From: an uncultured Oscillospiraceae bacterium
GTDB taxonomy: Bacteria; Bacillota; Clostridia; Oscillospirales; Ruminococcaceae
Length of the DNA stretch: 10,789 nt
NCBI GenBank assembly: GCA_934456315.1
Contig: CAKSHG010000056.1
Location: forward strand, 1-10,789
Direction: 5' to 3'
Notes under the pieces: generated by a model
What the model saw: the letters and a program-made list of their open reading frames with translations, nothing else
The model's database searches: none
Told to the model about the DNA's origin: nothing
Translations under genes and position numbers: made by a program
Shown here: one piece after another, positions 1 through 7,551 of the stretch
Layout of the letters: every line of letters starts with the position of its first letter
Position numbering within the stretch: position 1 is the first letter of the stretch

Positions 1-981
1 ACTAACATCTCGGTATTTATCCCGCACATCGGCTGCCCGCACCGGTGCAGCTTCTGCGACCAGCGGAGCATTTCCGGGGCGGCTCACGCTCCCTCCCCGG
101 AGGAGGTGGCGGCGCTTCTGGAGGAGCAGGCTCCCCACCTCGCGCAGCGGGGAATGCAGGCTGAAATCGCGTTCTTCGGCGGGAGCTTCACGGCGGTCCC
201 GCGGGACTACATGGTGAGCCTGCTGGAGTGCGCCAGCTCTGCGGTGCAGAAGCACCCGGAGGTCTACTGCGGGATACGCTGCTCCACGCGCCCGGACTGC
301 GTTGACGATGAGATAATCGCGATACTGCTGAAATACGGCATGACCGCCGTGGAGCTGGGCGCGCAGTCTATGTCGGACGAGGTGCTGCTGGCGAACGAGC
401 GCGGGCATTCTGCGGAGGACGTCCGCACTGCCTCCCGGCTGATACGGGAGAGCGGGATATCGCTCGGGCTGCAGATGATGACCGGGCTTTACCGCGATAC
501 GGAGGAAGCCGTGCGGTACACCTGCCGGGAGTTCATCGCGCTGAAGCCGGATACGGTCCGCATTTACCCGACGGTGATTTTAAGGCACACGCGGCTTGGA
601 AAGCTGTTCGAAAGCGGGGAATACCAGAGCTTCGGCTTCGAGCAGACCGTCGACCTGTGCGCGGAGCTTCTCCGGGATTTCACGGCGGCGGGGGTCCGCG
701 TCATAAGAATGGGGCTTCACGCCTCGGCAGAGGTGGAAAGCGAAATGCTCGGGGGAGTTTACCACCCGGCGTTCCGCGAGATAACGGAGAGCAGGCTGTT
801 CCTGAACGACGCGAAACAGAAGCTGCTCGCTATGAAAAAAGGACATTATATTTTATACACCGACAGCCGGAACATCAGCCGCGCCGTCGGACAGAAACGC
901 AGCAATATCGCGGCTCTGAAGGAGCTTGGATATGACGTCGAGGTAAAGCCGCTGGACGGCGCTTACATCGAACTGCGGTAA
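1..981 (+). CDS. Radical SAM protein, Elp3/HemN-like (5' end missing)
   Basis: The reading frame is open from the first base, so the N-terminus lies outside the window; 326 codons and a TAA stop are visible. A CxxxCxxC cluster (visible residues 12, 16 and 19, in CPHRCSFC) is the radical SAM 4Fe-4S site. The GGSFT stretch at residues 60-64 sits where the family has its SAM-contacting GGE-type motif. The segment with ELGAQS and later LGLQMMTGL resembles the Elp3/oxygen-independent coproporphyrinogen oxidase fold (COG1243-like). No acetyltransferase domain follows, so this is the short form, not a full Elp3. The C-terminus (around GQKRSNI) is typical of the Clostridia copies next to smc. From established knowledge such proteins cleave SAM reductively to start radical chemistry; the substrate of this subgroup is not known to me. 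The stop lies 15 bases before smc, which suggests co-transcription. Confidence 0.85.
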   Translation, partial: TNISVFIPHIGCPHRCSFCDQRSISGAAHAPSPEEVAALLEEQAPHLAQRGMQAEIAFFGGSFTAVPRDYMVSLLECASSAVQKHPEVYCGIRCSTRPDCVDDEIIAILLKYGMTAVELGAQSMSDEVLLANERGHSAEDVRTASRLIRESGISLGLQMMTGLYRDTEEAVRYTCREFIALKPDTVRIYPTVILRHTRLGKLFESGEYQSFGFEQTVDLCAELLRDFTAAGVRVIRMGLHASAEVESEMLGGVYHPAFREITESRLFLNDAKQKLLAMKKGHYILYTDSRNISRAVGQKRSNIAALKELGYDVEVKPLDGAYIELR

Positions 982-996
982 ACTTGAGGTTTGTGA

Positions 997-3900
997 ATGT
1001 TTTTTAAGTCACTTGAGATACACGGGTTCAAATCCTTTGCGGACAAGACCGTACTGAATTTCGACGCCCAGACCACGGCGGTCGTTGGAAGCAACGGCAA
1101 CGGCAAGAGCAACATAAGCGACGCCCTGCGCTGGGTAATGGGAGAGCAGGGCGCAAAGACCCTGCGCGGCGAAAAGATGGAGGACGTCATCTTCCACGGC
1201 ACCACCGACAGGAAGCCCATGGGCTTCGCAAAGGTCGCGCTGTGCATAGACAACACCGACCGCGCGCTTCCCGTCGACGCGGACGAGGTGACCATCTCCC
1301 GCAAGCTCTACCGCACGGGCGAGAGCGAGTATCTCATCAACGGCGCGAAGTCCAGACTGAAAGACATTCAGGAAATGCTGCTCGGAACAGGACTTGGCAG
1401 AGATGGCTACTCCATCATCGGGCAGGGCAGGGTCGCCGAGATAGTCAACGCCCGGGGCACGCAGCGCCGCGAGATATTCGAGGAGGCAGCGGGGATCTCG
1501 CTGTTCCTCCACAAGAAAGCGGAGGCTGAAAAGGAACTCGAGAGCGCCGAGGAGAACATCGTCCGCCAGAAGGACCTGATCCGCTCCGACGAGGAGCGGC
1601 TGCCGGTGCTGAAAAAGCAGTCGGAAAAGGCGGTGCTCGCGGCGGAGCTTCTCGATCAGAAGAAGGAGCTTGAGATCTCCGTAGGCGCGGCTCACTATGA
1701 GGAGCGCCGCACCGCGATAAAGAAACTGGACGACGACCTGCTGCTCAACCGCGCGGAGTGCGAGCACTTCGAGAAGGACGTGGAAAAGCTCCAGACCAGC
1801 ATTGACGACAGCAAGGAGCGCAAATCCCGCATACAGGCGGAGCTTGAGCGGTTCCGCTCAAGCCGCGAGGCGGTGAACGCCGAGATAGCGGAGAAGCGCT
1901 CCACGATACAGGTTCGCGAGAACGACCTCAAGCACAACGACGAGCGCCGCACCGAGCTCACGGAGCAGCTGGCGAACGCCGAGGAGAGCAGCCGCAGCTT
2001 TGACGAAGCGATAAAGGAATTCCAGACTAAGATAGGGGAAAAGAACGCCGAAGTGGAGCTGCTGGAAAAGCAGCGCACCGAGCTTCAGGAGAAGCTTGCC
2101 GCGATGGCGGAGAAGAACGCCGAGAGCGACAAGGCGTATTCCGCGCTGGAGCAGGAGCTGGCGCAGCTCTACCGCGAGCGCAGCGAGGCAGACGTAAGGT
2201 CGGCGCAGGCGGAGCGTGCCGCCGCGGAGGCGGAGGAGCAGAAGCAGACGTTCCTAAGTGACGTGCAGAACTCCGAAGCGAAGCTGAAGGAGTACTCCGA
2301 CAGTGCCGCCGAAGTCGAGAAATCGCTCGCAGAGGTCGGCGAGAAGCGCTCCGCGACCTCCAACAAGCTTGCGGGATATCAGCGGCTCAACGACGGAAAG
2401 GTCCGCCGCATGAACGAGGCGAAAGCCGAGGCGGAAAAGGTCCGCAGCGAGCTTGACATGATGCAGAACCGCTACAAGGTGCTGGACGACGTTGAAAAGA
2501 CGATGGACGGCTACAACCGCAGCGTAAAGGAGCTCATGAGAGCCTCCCAGCAGGGGAGAATGAGCGGTATCCACGGCACCGTAGCCGACGTAGTGAGCAT
2601 CGACGAGCGCTACGTCCTCGCGATAGAAACCGCGCTGGGAGCGGCTATGCAGAACGTCATCGTCGACAGCGACGAAACCGCGAAGCGCTGTATCCGCTTC
2701 CTCAAGGAGAACAATTTCGGACGCGCGACGATGCTCCCGATAACCACCATGAAAGGCCGCTTCCTGAACGAGCCGCGGTTAAGCTCCGAGCAGGGCTTCG
2801 AGGGCGTCGCGAGCGACCTTGTGGAGTGCGACCAGGAGTACCGTAACATCATCAGCTACCTGCTGGGGCTCACCGTTATCGTGGACGATATCGACACGGC
2901 GGCGTTCCTAAGCAAGAAGTACAATTTCAGGTTCCGCGTCGTTACGCTGGACGGTCAGGTGGTCAACGCCGGCGGTTCATTCACGGGCGGCAGCCGCGCG
3001 AGCAATACCGGTATCATCTCCAGGCGCCAGCAGAAAGAGGCGCTCTACACCTCGATAATCGAGATGAAAAAGACCCTGGTCGAAAAGACCGAGGCTTTCC
3101 AGCAGTACCAGGCGGAGGCTGCGAAATTCGCGGTCGAGATGGACGGCATGCAGGACGAGCTGCGCGCGTTCGATTCCCAGGAGATAAACCTCCGCGCGGA
3201 GCTTTCCAAGTTCACCACCCTGGCGCAGCAGCTCACCGAGCAGGGAGCGCACTCCAGGCAGGCTCTGGAGCGGTTCGACCTGCAAATAAAGAACTACACC
3301 GCGCAGCTTTCCGAGCTGCGTAAGGTCGTGGAGAGCTGCGACCAGAAGGCGGAGCAGCTCGAGGAGCAGCTCAGGCAGTCCGGCAGCGAGCGTGAAACTG
3401 CGGTTTCGCAGAGCAGGCAGCTTTCCGATGAGATATCCCGGATAAACCTCGAGCAGATGTCGGCGAAAAAGGACATCGACGCTTTCAACGGCGAGATACG
3501 CAACCGCGAGGAAACCCGCCGCGCGCTTTTCCAGAGCAGCGACAGCTTCAAGGAGAAGATGGCGGAGCTGGATCGCAGCGACGAGGCTATCCGCGTCGAG
3601 ATAGAGAAGCTCCGTATGGAGCTCGAGCAGCACAGCGGAGAGCTTTCCGGCAAGGACGAAGACATCTCCCGCAGCATGGCGGAGATAGACCAACTCGACC
3701 TTGCGATAGGTCAGATGAACCGCGACATAACCGAGGCTATCCGCGACAAGGAGCGTTTCGCCCGGGAGGTCGCAAGGCTCGAGGAGCGCCGCAAGAGCGA
3801 GGAGCACGAGAAAGAGCGCATCGTAACGATGCTGCTCGACAGCTACGACATGACGGTGTCGATGGCGATAGAGCAGGCGAAGCCGCTAGAAAACCTGCTT

Positions 3901-4566
3901 GTGGCTGAAAACGAGCTGGACGAGCTGCGAAAGCAGATAACCAAGCTCGGAAACGTCAACATGGAATCCATCGAGGAATACCGCACGGTATCGGAGCGCT
4001 ACAAGTTCCAGACCGCCCAGCTCGACGACATCGAAAAGAGCAAGCGCGAGCTGGAAAGGCTCATCTCCGACCTCACGGAGGACATCAAGACGCGGTTCCT
4101 CAACAGCTTCGAGGAGATAAACAAGAGCTTCAGGGAGATATTCGTCAGCATTTTCGGCGAGGGAGCGCACGGCGAGCTGAAACTCACCGACCCGGAGGAC
4201 GTACTCAATTCCGGTATCGAGATACTGGCGGCGCCTCCCGGAAAGGTCATAAAGAACCTGATATCGCTCTCCGGCGGCGAGCAGACGATGGTCGCAATCA
4301 CTATATACTTCGCAATCCTCAAGCACCGCCCCACGCCGTTCTGTATGCTGGACGAGGTCGACGCGGCGCTCGATGATGTGAACGTTGACAAGTACATAAC
4401 CTACCTCAACCAGTTCAGCAGCCAGACGCAGCTCATGGTAATAACCCACCGCCGCGGCACTATCGAGGGCTGTAAGGTGCTTTACGGCGTGTTCATGCAG
4501 GAAAAGGGAGTTTCCCGCCTGCTGCGCCGGGAGCTTGCCGACGAACTGGACGTGGAACTTAAGTAA
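997..4566 (+). CDS. smc: Chromosome segregation protein SMC
   Basis: This 1189-aa protein is full length for a bacterial SMC, the ATPase that dimerises and, with ScpA and ScpB, organises and segregates the nucleoid. The N-terminal head has a Walker A motif at residues 31-39 (GSNGNGKSN), Q51 in the Q-loop and R57 in KTLRG. Two long Glu/Lys/Arg-rich coiled coils flank a hinge at about residues 520-675, which includes GIHGTVADV (from 524) and GGSFTGGS (659-666). The C-terminal head has the ABC signature LSGGE (1091-1095), Walker B FCMLDE (1115-1120, with catalytic Glu1120), the D-loop ALDD and a THRRGT switch. The ATG is preceded by a GAGG-type ribosome site (984-990) at a normal distance. Two motifs depart from the usual SMC consensus: Walker A is normally GPNGSGKSN, and the signature is normally followed by RALTA rather than QTMVA. 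ftsY follows after 57 bases, as in many Firmicutes. Confidence 0.97.
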   Translation: MFFKSLEIHGFKSFADKTVLNFDAQTTAVVGSNGNGKSNISDALRWVMGEQGAKTLRGEKMEDVIFHGTTDRKPMGFAKVALCIDNTDRALPVDADEVTISRKLYRTGESEYLINGAKSRLKDIQEMLLGTGLGRDGYSIIGQGRVAEIVNARGTQRREIFEEAAGISLFLHKKAEAEKELESAEENIVRQKDLIRSDEERLPVLKKQSEKAVLAAELLDQKKELEISVGAAHYEERRTAIKKLDDDLLLNRAECEHFEKDVEKLQTSIDDSKERKSRIQAELERFRSSREAVNAEIAEKRSTIQVRENDLKHNDERRTELTEQLANAEESSRSFDEAIKEFQTKIGEKNAEVELLEKQRTELQEKLAAMAEKNAESDKAYSALEQELAQLYRERSEADVRSAQAERAAAEAEEQKQTFLSDVQNSEAKLKEYSDSAAEVEKSLAEVGEKRSATSNKLAGYQRLNDGKVRRMNEAKAEAEKVRSELDMMQNRYKVLDDVEKTMDGYNRSVKELMRASQQGRMSGIHGTVADVVSIDERYVLAIETALGAAMQNVIVDSDETAKRCIRFLKENNFGRATMLPITTMKGRFLNEPRLSSEQGFEGVASDLVECDQEYRNIISYLLGLTVIVDDIDTAAFLSKKYNFRFRVVTLDGQVVNAGGSFTGGSRASNTGIISRRQQKEALYTSIIEMKKTLVEKTEAFQQYQAEAAKFAVEMDGMQDELRAFDSQEINLRAELSKFTTLAQQLTEQGAHSRQALERFDLQIKNYTAQLSELRKVVESCDQKAEQLEEQLRQSGSERETAVSQSRQLSDEISRINLEQMSAKKDIDAFNGEIRNREETRRALFQSSDSFKEKMAELDRSDEAIRVEIEKLRMELEQHSGELSGKDEDISRSMAEIDQLDLAIGQMNRDITEAIRDKERFAREVARLEERRKSEEHEKERIVTMLLDSYDMTVSMAIEQAKPLENLLVAENELDELRKQITKLGNVNMESIEEYRTVSERYKFQTAQLDDIEKSKRELERLISDLTEDIKTRFLNSFEEINKSFREIFVSIFGEGAHGELKLTDPEDVLNSGIEILAAPPGKVIKNLISLSGGEQTMVAITIYFAILKHRPTPFCMLDEVDAALDDVNVDKYITYLNQFSSQTQLMVITHRRGTIEGCKVLYGVFMQEKGVSRLLRRELADELDVELK

Positions 4567-4589
4567 ACGTATAACCAACGCGGCTTTGA

Positions 4590-4608
4590 GCATACTTTTA
4601 CGGTATGC
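4590..4608 (+). repeat. Small inverted repeat between smc and ftsY
   Basis: GCATAC (4590-4595) pairs perfectly with GTATGC (4603-4608) around a 7-base loop that includes TTTT. It lies 6 bases upstream of the ftsY SD sequence GGAGGT (4615-4620). No U-tract follows, so it is unlikely to be a terminator. It could modulate translation or mRNA processing between the two genes, but a 6-bp stem may also be chance. Confidence 0.35.
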
Positions 4609-4623
4609 CGGAATGGAGGTCAC

Positions 4624-5946
4624 ATGGGATTTTTTGACAGATTCAAGAAGAAAAAACAGCAGGAAGAAGAGCTGAACGAACAGGAGGCTGCGCTCAATGA
4701 AAACTCCGGCGAAACCAGTAGTGAAAGCGACTCCGCCGAAAGCGGAGCTGCCGGATATCCCGAAGCTGAAGCGCCTGTTCAGCCTGACGGTGGAGTTCCC
4801 GCAGCCGAACAGGAATCCTCCTGTGACGCTCCGTTCGAGGCTCCCGAAGCCGAAGCGGAAGAGCCGCTGACCGAGCCGGGGGAACCGTCCGGACCCGCAG
4901 AGCCATGCGACCGCGAGGAACCCGGCGAGCCGGAGGACCCCGAAGAACCCGAGGAGATACCCCAGGCGATGGAGGCTCCGGAGCCGGAATCTGCCGTGGA
5001 AACCGAGGAACCGGAAGAAACAGAGGAAGCTCCGAAAAAGCAGGGCTTCTTCGAGAAGCTGAAAAACGGTCTGAAAAAGACGAAGGACGGCTTCATGAGC
5101 AAGCTGGAGCTGCTGATGAACAGCTTCACGAAGATAGACGAGGATTTCTTTGACGAGCTGGAGGAAACGCTGATACTTTCGGATATCGGCGCGGAAACCT
5201 CCATGCAGATATGCGACAAGCTGCGCCAGGCGGTGAAGCGCACCGGCGCGACCGACCCGGCGGACGTCAAGCAGCTGCTCCGCGATATCATCGCGGAAAT
5301 GCTCACCGGCGACAACGAGCTGAAGCTCGACACCACTCCGTCGGTGATAATGGTGATAGGCGTCAACGGCGCGGGAAAGACCACCACGATAGGAAAGCTA
5401 GCGGCAAACCTAAGGGCGCAGGGCAAAAAGGTGATAGTTGCGGCGGCGGACACGTTCCGTGCGGCGGCTATCGACCAGCTCAACGTCTGGACTGACCGCG
5501 CAGGCGTGGATATCGTCAAGCATACCGAGGGCAGCGACCCCGCCGCAGTAGTATTCGACGCTCTGACCGCCGCAAAGGCGCGCGGCGCGGACGTAGTGCT
5601 CTGCGACACCGCCGGGAGGCTTCACAATAAGAAGAACCTCATGGAGGAGCTGAAAAAGATAGCCAGGGTCATAAACCGCGAAGTTCCCGACGCGTCGGTT
5701 GAAACTTTATTGGTTCTTGACGCGACTACTGGACAGAATGCAGTCAATCAGGCAAAACTTTTCAGTGAAAGTGCCGAAATTACGGGAATTGTTCTCACAA
5801 AGCTTGACGGAACGGCAAAAGGTGGTATAATAATACCTATAAAGAATGAGCTGGGCATTTCCGTGAAGCTTGTCGGCGTTGGAGAGAAAATCGACGACCT
5901 CCAGCCGTTTGTCCCTGCGGATTACGTCAGGGCTCTGTTCGAGTAA
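4624..5946 (+). CDS. ftsY: Signal recognition particle receptor FtsY
   Basis: FtsY is the SRP-type GTPase that docks ribosome-SRP complexes at the membrane and pairs with Ffh to hand nascent membrane proteins to SecYEG. The 440-aa protein has an N-terminal A domain (about 1-138) rich in Glu, Pro and Ala, then the helical N domain (from about 141) and the G domain. GTPase motifs are clear: [10 protein letters not shown] (246-255), DTFRAAA, DTAGR (328-332), [10 protein letters not shown] (392-401) and the closing [22 protein letters not shown] at residues 2-11 and [12 protein letters not shown] from 141 resemble each other and look like amphipathic membrane-targeting helices. The start is set by GGAGGT at 4615-4620, although the spacer is only 3 bases. 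Total length exceeds the short B. subtilis form because of the acidic domain. Codons between about 5698 and 5847 have unusually few G/C third bases. Confidence 0.97.
   Translation: MGFFDRFKKKKQQEEELNEQEAALNENSGETSSESDSAESGAAGYPEAEAPVQPDGGVPAAEQESSCDAPFEAPEAEAEEPLTEPGEPSGPAEPCDREEPGEPEDPEEPEEIPQAMEAPEPESAVETEEPEETEEAPKKQGFFEKLKNGLKKTKDGFMSKLELLMNSFTKIDEDFFDELEETLILSDIGAETSMQICDKLRQAVKRTGATDPADVKQLLRDIIAEMLTGDNELKLDTTPSVIMVIGVNGAGKTTTIGKLAANLRAQGKKVIVAAADTFRAAAIDQLNVWTDRAGVDIVKHTEGSDPAAVVFDALTAAKARGADVVLCDTAGRLHNKKNLMEELKKIARVINREVPDASVETLLVLDATTGQNAVNQAKLFSESAEITGIVLTKLDGTAKGGIIIPIKNELGISVKLVGVGEKIDDLQPFVPADYVRALFE
5804..5831 (+). promoter_or_regulatory. Candidate sigma-A promoter inside ftsY
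   Basis: TTGACG (5804-5809) and TATAAT (5826-5831) are separated by 16 bases, one mismatch from the -35 consensus and a perfect -10. The -35 overlaps the codons of the conserved TKLDG motif, and the -10 overlaps codons for Gly-Ile-Ile written with ATA. Transcription would begin near 5838 and supply the rdgB-yhbY-nadD block. Promoter activity is inferred from sequence only. Confidence 0.5.
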
Positions 5947-5966
5947 GAAAATATCCCCATAAAGGG

Positions 5967-5990
5967 TATAATAAAGCACCCCAGTGGTGC
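5967..5990 (+). other. ftsY-rdgB spacer: -10-like box and small hairpin
   Basis: The 66-base spacer between ftsY and rdgB contains a TATAAT at 5967-5972 without a recognisable -35 box, and a 5-bp hairpin made of GCACC (5976-5980) and GGTGC (5986-5990) with a 5-base loop. The hairpin ends 8 bases before the purine-rich SD (5999-6006) of rdgB. No U-tract follows, so read-through is expected. Confidence 0.3.
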
Positions 5991-6012
5991 AGCAAAATGG
6001 AAAGGATTTTTT

Positions 6013-6660
6013 ATGAAACATCTTCACAAATCGGGCGAAGAAAAACCTGCCGCCTCGTCGCCTGTCCGACAGAAATTGATAATCGCGTCCAACAACCAGG
6101 GCAAGATAAGGGAGTTCAGAAAGCTCCTTGAGCCGTTCGGTTTCGACGTTGTATCAATGCGGGAGGCAGGCTTCACAGACGAGATCGTAGAGGACGGCGA
6201 TACCTTCGAGGAGAACGCGCATATCAAGGCGCGCGCAGTTTTCGAGGCAACAAAGCTCCCTACCATCGCAGACGACAGCGGACTTGAGATAGACTTCCTC
6301 AACGGCGCACCGGGTATCTATTCCGCGCGCTACGCCGGCGAGGGCGCTACCGACAAGGAGCTTTGCGAAAAGGTGCTTGAGGAGATGCACGGCGTGTCCA
6401 GACCGCTTAGGGAAGCACGCTTCGTATGCTCGATCTATTTCATCTACGCCGAGGACGATGAGTATTCCGTAAACGGTACCGTTGAGGGGTACATAGGCGA
6501 TGAGATGGTCGGCGAAAAGGGCTTCGGCTACGATCCCATCTTCATGGTTGACGAGGATCACAGCATGGCGGAGCTCGACCAGGACGAGAAAAACAGGATA
6601 AGCCACCGCGCCAAGGCGTTCGAGGAGCTTGCAAAGATATTAAAGGAGAAATTCAGTTAA
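6013..6660 (+). CDS. rdgB: XTP/dITP pyrophosphatase (RdgB/HAM1 family)
   Basis: The enzyme hydrolyses non-canonical purine triphosphates (dITP, ITP, XTP) to monophosphate and pyrophosphate, keeping deaminated bases out of DNA and RNA. All family motifs are visible in the 215-aa product: SNNQGKIREF (26-35) for the triphosphate, TFEENA (65-69 and following), ADDSGLE (86-92) with the catalytic acid pair D87/D88, SARYAG (104-109), FGYDPIF (171-177) and SHRAKA (197-202) for base recognition. The family core normally begins close to KLIIASNN, so this protein has an extra polar tail of about 20 residues. I kept the ATG at 6013 because GGAAAGGA (5999-6006) lies 6 bases upstream and no SD precedes the in-frame TTG at 6076. 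Its stop overlaps the yhbY start (TAATG), indicating translational coupling. Confidence 0.95.
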   Translation: MKHLHKSGEEKPAASSPVRQKLIIASNNQGKIREFRKLLEPFGFDVVSMREAGFTDEIVEDGDTFEENAHIKARAVFEATKLPTIADDSGLEIDFLNGAPGIYSARYAGEGATDKELCEKVLEEMHGVSRPLREARFVCSIYFIYAEDDEYSVNGTVEGYIGDEMVGEKGFGYDPIFMVDEDHSMAELDQDEKNRISHRAKAFEELAKILKEKFS

Positions 6661-6956
6661 TGCTGACAAGTAAACAGAGAGCACATCTGCGCTCCATCGC
6701 GCAGAGCTACAATACTATATTTTTCGTTGGAAAGCTGGGCATAGGCGACGAGCTTGTGAAGCAGCTTGACGACGTTCTCAACTGCCGCGAGCTCATCAAG
6801 GTGGGCGTCCAGGAGAACTGCGAGTTCACCGCCCGTGAAGCCGCAGACCAGATCGCGGAGCTCACAAAGTCCGAGGTGGTCCAGGTCATCGGCAGGAAGT
6901 TCGTGCTTTACCGCCGCAACAAGGATCCCAAGAAGCGGGTGATCGAGCTTGAGTGA
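6660..6956 (+). CDS. yhbY: YhbY/YqeI family RNA-binding protein (CRM domain)
   Basis: The 98-aa product is a single CRS1-YhbY (CRM) domain and matches the pattern of B. subtilis YqeI: it opens MLTSKQRAHLRSIA, has the GxxG loop as GKLG followed by IGDELVKQ, the RELIKV strand, and ends with VVQVIGRKFVLYR. YhbY-type proteins associate with pre-50S ribosomal subunits, so a role in large-subunit assembly is the family expectation. The start shares one base with the rdgB stop (TAATG), and AAAGGAG at 6642-6648 is its SD. Its last 8 bases overlap the 5' end of nadD. The yhbY-nadD-yqeK-rsfS order is the same as in the Bacillus yqe operon, apart from the one inserted gene. Confidence 0.93.
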   Translation: MLTSKQRAHLRSIAQSYNTIFFVGKLGIGDELVKQLDDVLNCRELIKVGVQENCEFTAREAADQIAELTKSEVVQVIGRKFVLYRRNKDPKKRVIELE

Positions 6957-7545
6957 CACCGTTAAAAAGACCGGCATCTTCGGCGGAGCGTTCAACCCCG
7001 TACATAACGGGCATGTCCGCCTTGCCGAGGAGGCTGTGAAGCAGCTCAAGCTGCGCCGTCTGCTGATAATCCCGACGTTCGTTTCGCCGCACAAGCACAC
7101 CGACCTCGCTCCGTATGAGGACAGGGCGGAGATGTGCCGCCGCGCTTTCGGGCATATCCCCGGCGCGGAGGTGAGCGACATCGAGGTAAGGCTGGGCGGC
7201 ACGAGCTATTCGATAAACACCGTCCGCGCGCTGAAGGAGCTGTACCCGGACGAGCAGTTCTTCCTGCTAATCGGCGGGGATATGCTGTTCAGCTTTGACA
7301 AGTGGTACAAGTACGAGTCGCTGCTCAAGGAAACGAAGGTCTGCGCGGCAGCCCGGGACGGCGACAGCCTTGCAGACATGATGGAGTACGCCAACGAGCT
7401 TGGGCGCATAAAGGTGCTCCCTACCCAGGCGATAGAGATGTCCTCCACCGAGGTCAGGAACGCCGCGGCGCAGGGCGTGGATATTTCCGGAATGGTCCCG
7501 CAGGGCGTTGCGGATTACATCAGCGAAAAGGGACTTTACAGGTGA
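6949..7545 (+). CDS. nadD: Nicotinate-nucleotide adenylyltransferase
   Basis: NadD joins nicotinate mononucleotide to AMP from ATP, making deamido-NAD, an essential step in NAD synthesis. The 198-aa protein has the nucleotidyltransferase signature GGAFNPVHNGH (12-22, with the HxGH catalytic pair H19 and H22), the IPTFVSPHK strand-loop typical of NadD, the GGD at 109-111 and the C-terminal SSTEVR (165-170), which binds the ATP phosphates. The start is a TTG at 6949; no ATG or GTG is available before the conserved Gly-Ile-Phe-Gly-Gly. The TTG lies inside the last codons of yhbY, so translation is probably coupled. The only SD candidate is GGTGATC (6938-6944), which matches the downstream half of the anti-SD complement rather than GGAGG. 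Confidence 0.95.
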   Translation: MSDTVKKTGIFGGAFNPVHNGHVRLAEEAVKQLKLRRLLIIPTFVSPHKHTDLAPYEDRAEMCRRAFGHIPGAEVSDIEVRLGGTSYSINTVRALKELYPDEQFFLLIGGDMLFSFDKWYKYESLLKETKVCAAARDGDSLADMMEYANELGRIKVLPTQAIEMSSTEVRNAAAQGVDISGMVPQGVADYISEKGLYR

Positions 7546-7551
7546 CTTGAC

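Noticed and set aside
1561..2460. Repeated Glu/Lys/Ala-coding segments in smc as DNA repeats or a CRISPR-like array.
   Set aside because: The similarity follows from coiled-coil heptad composition; no exact repeat units with regular spacers are present.
1009..4623. Several long open frames on the minus strand within smc (for example 1009-1767, 2977-3807 and 3886-4623).
   Set aside because: They are shadows caused by the G/C-rich third positions of smc; they lack SD sequences and recognisable domains, and are covered by a clearly real gene.
5967..5972. A TATAAT box in the ftsY-rdgB spacer as a promoter.
   Set aside because: No -35 match at 16-18 bases upstream (5943-5951 reads around TAAGAA) and no TG extension, so it is weaker than the one inside ftsY. 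It is noted only as part of the spacer description.
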